From the NCBI GenBank assembly GCA_903921785.1, contig CAIXRH010000199.1:1-64000 (forward strand): 64,000 nt of DNA, read 5' to 3'. Each line of letters starts with the position of its first letter. Within the stretch, counting starts at the first letter, position 1. The DNA is from an uncultured Pseudomonadota bacterium (GTDB lineage Bacteria > Myxococcota_A > UBA796 > SXON01). This document shows, piece by piece, positions 56,641 to 64,000 of the stretch. The notes beneath the pieces are model-generated. The model had not been told where the DNA came from. It ran no database searches and saw nothing but the letters and a program-made list of their open reading frames with translations. The position numbers and the translations under genes were made by a program.

Positions 56641-57734
56641 TTGACCTTCACGTCCTTGAGCAGGGCCGCGAACACGTCGAACCCGCGAGACCCGCCACCG
56701 CCGCCGCCGCCGCCGCTGCTGCCGCCGGCCGAACCGCCGGAAGACGAGGCGCCACCGGACGAACTTCCCCCGGACGTCTGCTTCATGCTCAGCTCCACGC
56801 GGCGCCGGGCGGCGTCCACTCCGAGCACGCGCACGGTGACGGTGTCCCCTTCCTTCACCACCTCGGAGGGGTGCTTCACCCGACGATCCACGAGGTTGGA
56901 GATGTGGACCATCCCCTCCACGCCGTTGGGGAGCTTCACGAAGGCGCCGAAGTCGCGCACGCCAGAGACGGTGCCTTCGACCACGTCGTTGATCTGGATC
57001 GACCCGTAGCGCTCGGAGGCCATCGCCCGCTCTTCGGCCTCGACCAGGGCGCGGCGGCTGAGCACCACATCGCGGCCGCGGAGGTCGTGAACGAGGAAGG
57101 CCATCGTCTGACCGACGTAGTTGGCGTCTGCCGAGTCGGCGGCGCCGGTGTGGGAGCCGGGGCAGAAGGCCTTGATGCCGTCGGTGAGCAGCACCTGCCA
57201 GCCGCTGTCGGCGGCGGCGGTGATCTTGCCGTTCACCGGCATCTTCGCGGCCATCGCCTCGACGAACATCTCGCGGGCCGCGCCGCCGGAGGGGGTGCGG
57301 GTGACGCGGAGCTCGCCATCCGTGGAGGCGACGAACGCGTCGATCACGTCGCCGAGGCGTACGTCGCCGAGCTCCAGACGATCCACCGCCGCGTCGGATT
57401 TTCCGCCCACGTCGAGGAAGACGTTCTGGGCGCCGATGCTGGTGACGCGACCGCGGAGACGCTGGCCCACGCGGTAGCCGCCGCTCTTGCGACCGCCGGT
57501 GAACTCTTCCATGAGCGCACGCACGTCGGTGGCGTTCATGTCCCCGATGGCGCGGAGCCCCTCGAAATCGGTGGTTTCCCGCGGAGAGGGGGCAGAGACG
57601 GGGGTCGGAGCGGGCGCCGGGCGAGCGGCCACGGGCTCCGGCGTCGGCTCGGCGACCACCACCGGCTCCTCGAGCACACGCTCCTTGGGGCCACCCCGGC
57701 GACGGGGACCGCGAGCGGCGAGAGGATCGGACAT
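56634..57734 (-). CDS. S1 RNA-binding-domain protein
   Basis: A 366-residue protein with a Pro/Ala-rich N-terminal tail (about 1-50) and three S1 domains (about 85-155, 160-235, 243-318). The third is the most canonical: GTVSGVRDFGAFVKLPNGVE, GMVHISNL, then KEGDTVTVRVLGVD and RRRVELSMKQ. The C-terminus is low-complexity Ser/Gly (residues about 320-350, with eight consecutive Gly) ending FDVFAALLKDVKVKR. It resembles shortened ribosomal protein S1-like or YhgF/GsiB-like RNA-binders and may act in translation. AGGAG stands six bases before the ATG. It is head-to-head with the tandem CsrA-like gene across 230 bases. Confidence 0.82.
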   Translation of the reverse strand: MSDPLAARGPRRRGGPKERVLEEPVVVAEPTPEPVAARPAPAPTPVSAPSPRETTDFEGLRAIGDMNATDVRALMEEFTGGRKSGGYRVGQRLRGRVTSIGAQNVFLDVGGKSDAAVDRLELGDVRLGDVIDAFVASTDGELRVTRTPSGGAAREMFVEAMAAKMPVNGKITAAADSGWQVLLTDGIKAFCPGSHTGAADSADANYVGQTMAFLVHDLRGRDVVLSRRALVEAEERAMASERYGSIQINDVVEGTVSGVRDFGAFVKLPNGVEGMVHISNLVDRRVKHPSEVVKEGDTVTVRVLGVDAARRRVELSMKQTSGGSSSGGASSSGGSAGGSSGGGGGGGGSRGFDVFAALLKDVKVKR

Positions 57735-57915
57735 GACGGTCTCCTGAGGGGACGCGCCGCTATCCTGCCACGCGCACGCACGCCCGCCGTGATCGGGTGC
57801 ACGCCCCCGCGACGCTCGCGCCGCCCCACGCCGGCGCCCCGCGCACGTTGTGCCGGGAACTCACGAAGAAGGGAGCCGGCGTCGGCAGCGTGGGTGCGAG
57901 GCGGCACCGCACGAC

Positions 57916-57944
57916 TTGCAGCGCCCGAGCCCTTCGGGTACCGT
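57916..57944 (+). promoter_or_regulatory. Candidate promoter of the tandem CsrA-like gene
   Basis: A TTGCAG -35 (57916-57921), a 17-base spacer and a TACCGT -10 (57939-57944), with a predicted leader of about 14 bases. The -10 is identical to that at 8588. Confidence 0.45.
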
Positions 57945-57964
57945 GACGACGCTCCGGAAACCCG

Positions 57965-58402
57965 ATGTTGTGCCTCACGCTGAAGGACCAAGAGATCGTG
58001 TACGTGGGCACCACCTCCGCCCGGGTGGAGCGTGTGCAGGGGGGCATGGCCGCGGTGGTCCTCCAAATCCCGCCCGGCACGGCGGTGGAGCACCTCAGCG
58101 TCCCCGATGGCGGGATGGGCGTGATTCGCGCCCGCGCGCCCAGGGTGTCGCTCCGTGAAGGCGATGTCCTGGTGGTCGGCGACGCGCGGCTGTTCATCCG
58201 CCGCATCAAGGGCAGCTACCTCCGCGTGGTGTTCGATGTGCCCGAACAGACGGAGGTCCGGCGGGTCAGCGTAGCCGATGCGGGGGAGGCCCCGCGCCCC
58301 GCCGCAGCGCCCGCACCCGCGCGCCAGGCCGAACGCGAACGTCGAGAGAACCCGCTGCCGACCTGGGCCGTGACCGTGCGCCGCGGGTCTGGCCACCGCT
58401 GA
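57965..58402 (+). CDS. Protein with two tandem CsrA-like domains
   Basis: A 145-residue protein. Residues 1-46 (MLCLTLKDQEIVYVG, RVERVQGG, VVLQIPPGTAVEHLSV) and 59-103 (RVSLREGDVLVVGDARLFI, RRIKGSYLRVVFDVPEQTEV, RRVSV) both fit the CsrA/RsmA strand order: an L.L.R..GE start, a V/IGD turn, a strand ending R..G, and an .. P..V.VHR-like end. The RNA-contact Arg of strand 1 (R6 in CsrA) is Leu in both copies; the strand-5 Arg (R44) survives only in copy 2 as R99/R100. An Ala/Pro/Arg tail follows. CsrA normally acts as a dimer, so this could be a single-chain equivalent with altered binding. It lies five bases before queA. Confidence 0.6.
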   Translation: MLCLTLKDQEIVYVGTTSARVERVQGGMAAVVLQIPPGTAVEHLSVPDGGMGVIRARAPRVSLREGDVLVVGDARLFIRRIKGSYLRVVFDVPEQTEVRRVSVADAGEAPRPAAAPAPARQAERERRENPLPTWAVTVRRGSGHR

Positions 58403-58407
58403 ACCGC

Positions 58408-60912
<2,505 letters not shown>

Positions 60913-60913
<1 letters not shown>

Positions 60914-62697
60914 TGGAAGCCGGTCTTGTCACCCGAAGCGCCATCATCGTGGCGTCGTTCCTCGCGGGCATCTGGATGCTCGTCCCCACGTTCTCCCCTC
61001 CTGAGGTGCGGACGGAGCTGGAGCGTGTCTGCAAGCTCGAGGCGATGAAGGAGAAGGATCGCCCGAAGGACGCCGCGCCGGGTGAGTGGTACACCAGCGT
61101 GCTGCCGTGCCACTTCCTCGTGAAGGGGCTCGACCTTCAAGGCGGCGTCGACATGACGATGTACGTCGACGTCGACGAGGCCGTCCGGTCCACGGTGTCC
61201 CGCGAGGCGGCTCACCTCGAGGCCGCCGCCAAGGACAAGAACGTGGACGTGGTCGAGGCGCGCCGTGATCGCCACGAGCCCATCCTCCTCGTGCTCCCCG
61301 GTCCGAACGCCACGACCGAGCAGGTCAAGACCCTGGTTCTGGACCGCCTGGAGCGCTACGAGTTCACCGGAACCCGCGTGGAAGGCGACAAGACCTGGGT
61401 CACCTTCGCGATGAAGGCCGACCGGGTGTCCGACATCCGCAAGCAGTCGGTCGATCAGGCCCGCGAAAAGATTGAGAGCCGCATCAACGGCACGGGCGTG
61501 AAGGAGCCGACCATCACCCGCAAGGGCGAGACCGGGATCGACGTGCAGCTCCCCGGCGAGACCGACATCGAAGCCGCGAAGGAGGCCATCGGCACCACCG
61601 CGCAGCTCGGCTTCCTCCTGGTCGATGAGTCCTTCAAGCTCCAAACGCTCGACGGCCCCGAAGGCTGGCTCGCGAAGGCCAAGGCCGCACTCCCGGAAGC
61701 CGACTACAACAACGACCTGCTGCTCTCCCAGTGGCTGGAGGACCAGAAGGTCCTCACCCCCAAGCAGCGGCTGTACTGGTACTACGACGACGACGCCAAG
61801 CCGCCCGTCCGCAAGGCGGAGTACCTCGTGCTCCACAGCGAGATCCTCCTCACCGGCGAGGATGTCGACACCGCGGGCATCGAACGCGACTCGCAGAAGG
61901 GCGGCTGGGACACCTCGTTGGACTTCAAGCCGCGCGGCGCGAAGATCTTCGGCGACATCACCGGCGCCAACATCCACAAGCGCCTCGCCATCGTGCTCGA
62001 TGACCACATTCGCTCCGCGCCGCAGATCAACGGCCGGATCGACGGGCGCTGCAGCATCAGCGGCAGCGGCCTCAAGAGCGACGACGTCGAACAACGCGAA
62101 GCGAGCACCCTGGCGCTCGTGCTGCGCACCGGCGCCCTCCCCGCACCGGTCAACATCGGTGAGGTCCGGACCATCGGCCCGCAGCTCGGCGACAAGGCGA
62201 TCCGCGAGGGCACCTTCGCGTCGTTGCTCGGCTGCGTCCTGGTGTTCCTGTTCGCGGGCATCTACTACCGGGTGAGCGGGATCCTGGCGGACATCTCCCT
62301 GGCGCTCAACGGTCTGCTCTGCGTGGCCCTCCTGGTGTGGCTCGGCGCCACCCTCACCCTGCCCGGCATCTGCGGCATCGCGTTGACCATCGGCATGGCG
62401 GTAGACGCGAACATCATCATCTTCGAGCGTATCCGAGAGGAGCTTCGAGGAGGAAAGTCCGCGCGTACGGCCATCGAGACCGGGTTCGACCGCGCCTCGG
62501 TGGCGGTCATCGATTCCAACATCTGCACCCTGCTCGCCGGCGTGGTGCTCTTCAGCTACGGCACCGGCCCCCTCCGGGGCTTCGCCGTCACGCTGCTCAT
62601 CGGCATCTTCACCACCCTCTTCACCGGCGTGTTCGTCTCCCGCACGTTGATGGAGGCGGTCTTCGGTCGCCGTTCGACCGCGAACGTGAGCATCTGA
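60913..62697 (+). CDS. secD: Protein translocase subunit SecD
   Basis: A 594-residue RND-type membrane protein. An N-terminal helix (about 8-25) is followed by a long periplasmic domain beginning with VKGLDLQGGVDMTMYVD, and five C-terminal helices (about 430-590) with IREGTFASLLGC and GMAVDANIIIFERIREELRG. The first periplasmic part is normal; residues around 220-310 include an acidic and aromatic stretch. It uses the proton-motive force to pull exported proteins into the periplasm together with SecF. Confidence 0.96.
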
Positions 62698-63866
62698 TGT
62701 TCGAGATCGTCCCGAAGACCTTCTGGTACGACTTCGTGGCCCGCCGCCACTTCTGGGCGGTGGTGTCGTTCGCGATGTCCGGGCTCGGCCTGTTCTTGTT
62801 CCTCTTCATCGGGCCTCGGTGGTCGATCGACTTCACCGGCGGCACCGAAGTGGACATGCACTTCGAGAAGACCACCGAGATCGCTGAGGTGCGCGCGGCG
62901 CTCGAGGCCGTGGGCGTGGCCGAGGACGCGGTGCAGCAGGTGGGCGACCCGGGAACCTCCGAGTTCTCGGTGCGCATCCAGGGAAACACCGCCGCCAAGC
63001 AGGAAGATGTCGACGCCGTGAAGGCCGCGTTGATCAAGGCCCACGGCGAGACCTGGATCGACGACTTCCGGGTCGAGACCGAGGTCGGCGCCCGCATCGC
63101 CGTCACCTACATCGGGGACCAGCTCAGCAAGGACGTGCTCGAGGCCGACGTGGCCTCGGTGAAGGGCTGCCTTGTGACGCTCGGCGGCGGGCAGGACGCC
63201 AACCTCGTGTACATCACCCTCCCCGGGGTGAGCGAAGAGATCAAGGATGCGCTCAACACGGCGCTCCCCGATCGCGGAATGATCGTCGACCGCGCCGATT
63301 CGGTCGGTCCGAAGGTCGGCGGTTCGTTGCGCACCGCGGGGGTCACGTCGCTGGTGGTCTCGGCGCTCCTCCACCTCGTCTACGTGGCCATCCGGTTCGA
63401 CTTCACGTTCGCGCCGGGCGCGATCATCTGCCTGTTCCACGACGTGCTCATCACGGTGGGCATCCTCGTGGCGATGCGGCAGGAGTTCGGGCTCTCCACG
63501 GTCAGCGCGCTGCTCACCCTCTCGGGGTACTCGCTCAACGACACCATCGTCGTCTACGACCGCATCCGCGAGAACCTGGAGCGGTACAAGCGGAAGAACT
63601 TCGGAGACCTGATCAACGACGCGATCAACCAGACGTTGTCGCGCACGATCATGACCTCCGGGGCCACGTCCATGGCGATGATCCCGTTCCTCTTCATCGG
63701 GGGAGCGGTGCTCCAGCAGTTCGCGCTGGTGATGCTCATCGGCATCGTGGTCGGCACATACTCGTCGGTGTACGTCGCCGCGCCGCTCACGATGATCCTC
63801 CGCGACTACGAACCGCAGCTGCGAGCCCTGTTCGCCGGCAAGAAGGCCTCGCCGAAGACCCCCTGA
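62697..63866 (+). CDS. secF: Protein translocase subunit SecF
   Basis: A 389-residue partner of SecD. It has an N-terminal helix, the periplasmic segment with WSIDFTGGTEVDMHF, and C-terminal helices with IRFDFTFAPGAIICLFHDV, GYSLNDTIVVYDRIRENLER and RTIMTSGATSMAMIPFLF. The start overlaps the secD stop by one base (TGATG). The C-terminal extension of about 15 residues is basic. Downstream is the HU/IHF gene. Confidence 0.96.
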   Translation: MFEIVPKTFWYDFVARRHFWAVVSFAMSGLGLFLFLFIGPRWSIDFTGGTEVDMHFEKTTEIAEVRAALEAVGVAEDAVQQVGDPGTSEFSVRIQGNTAAKQEDVDAVKAALIKAHGETWIDDFRVETEVGARIAVTYIGDQLSKDVLEADVASVKGCLVTLGGGQDANLVYITLPGVSEEIKDALNTALPDRGMIVDRADSVGPKVGGSLRTAGVTSLVVSALLHLVYVAIRFDFTFAPGAIICLFHDVLITVGILVAMRQEFGLSTVSALLTLSGYSLNDTIVVYDRIRENLERYKRKNFGDLINDAINQTLSRTIMTSGATSMAMIPFLFIGGAVLQQFALVMLIGIVVGTYSSVYVAAPLTMILRDYEPQLRALFAGKKASPKTP

Positions 63867-63896
63867 GCGCCCAAGCCCTGCTATAGTGGAGGCCGG

Positions 63897-64000
63897 ATGA
63901 CCCGCAGCGAGCTCGTCGACGCCCTGGCCCACCGCCACTCCGTGCCCCGCGTGGTGGCGGAGCGGGTGGTGGATGGGTTCTTCACCGGCGTGGCCGAAGC
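63897..64000 (+). CDS. HU/IHF-family DNA-binding protein, N-terminus (partial)
   Basis: The first 34 residues, MTRSELVDALAHRHSVPRVV then AERVVDGFFTGVAEA, match the helical N-terminus of IHF/HU proteins; the beta arms lie beyond the right edge. GGAGG stands four bases before the ATG. A TATAGT at 63882-63887 could be a -10 element, but it lies so close to the start that the GGAGG would hardly be transcribed, so the main transcript may come from the sec operon. IHF beta or HU cannot be decided. Confidence 0.75.
   Translation, partial: MTRSELVDALAHRHSVPRVVAERVVDGFFTGVAE

Overview
The window is a continuous stretch of very GC-rich (about 70%) chromosome from a Gram-negative, deltaproteobacterial-type bacterium, most likely an uncultivated relative of the Myxococcota. 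The reasons are a MYXO-CTERM-like C-terminus (Cys-rich motif, hydrophobic helix, Arg tail), MopE-type Asp/Cys-rich repeats, Asp-Thr-Gly linkers behind lipoprotein cysteines, DUF2330 and CotH lipoproteins, and a CdaA/CdaR/GlmM block next to ftsH. Outer-membrane biology is evident from OmpA, LolC/E, a heptosyltransferase-like GT9 enzyme and SecDF-YajC. I see no IS element, prophage, CRISPR, tRNA or rRNA, and no stretch over 300 bases lacks a gene.

Layout. 1-2317 (minus): pyruvate dehydrogenase E1alpha-E1beta-E2, running off the left edge. 2530-3946 (plus): an apparently autorepressed TetR regulator with a methyltransferase-like partner. 4006-9070: FG-GAP/UnbV and small lipoproteins around a GT9 glycosyltransferase. 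9073-12579 (minus): LolC/E-like permease, bifunctional NAD(P)HX repair enzyme and PdxJ. 12812-17722: accessory lipoproteins including a CotH-like kinase. 17969-25726 (minus): a tightly overlapped operon, ftsH - polytopic membrane protein - folP - cdaA - cdaR - glmM - YkgJ-like, which joins membrane proteolysis, folate, c-di-AMP signalling and peptidoglycan precursor synthesis. 25911-28390: RNHCP protein and a divergent HEAT-repeat/cyclophilin fusion.

28547-32060 (minus): YgiQ-like radical SAM protein, DUF3108 and GT4. 32121-36503: a giant FG-GAP/MopE surface protein. 36625-43737 (minus): a four-gene operon of an outer-membrane Ig/barrel protein, a giant Ig-domain lipoprotein, a soluble histidine kinase and a TPR protein. 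It is divergent from OmpA/TSP3, a c-di-GMP phosphodiesterase-like protein and a CDF transporter (43827-48680). 48696-56452: glutathione peroxidase, TPR-histidine kinase, DUF2330, a second CotH-like kinase and a thioredoxin-TPR protein. 56634-58402: an S1-domain protein head-to-head with an unusual protein carrying two CsrA-like domains. 58408-64000 (plus): queA-tgt-yajC-secD-secF and the start of an HU/IHF gene.

Four genome-scale signatures recur: six copies of an intergenic repeat built around GGCGGTCGAGG; signal peptides of only 7-14 residues with no Lys or Arg; hairpins at gene ends that enclose the stop codons; and promoter-like sites with a TTGC-type -35. The best candidates for undescribed biology are the tandem CsrA-like protein and the 36.6-43.7 kb Ig-barrel/kinase operon.
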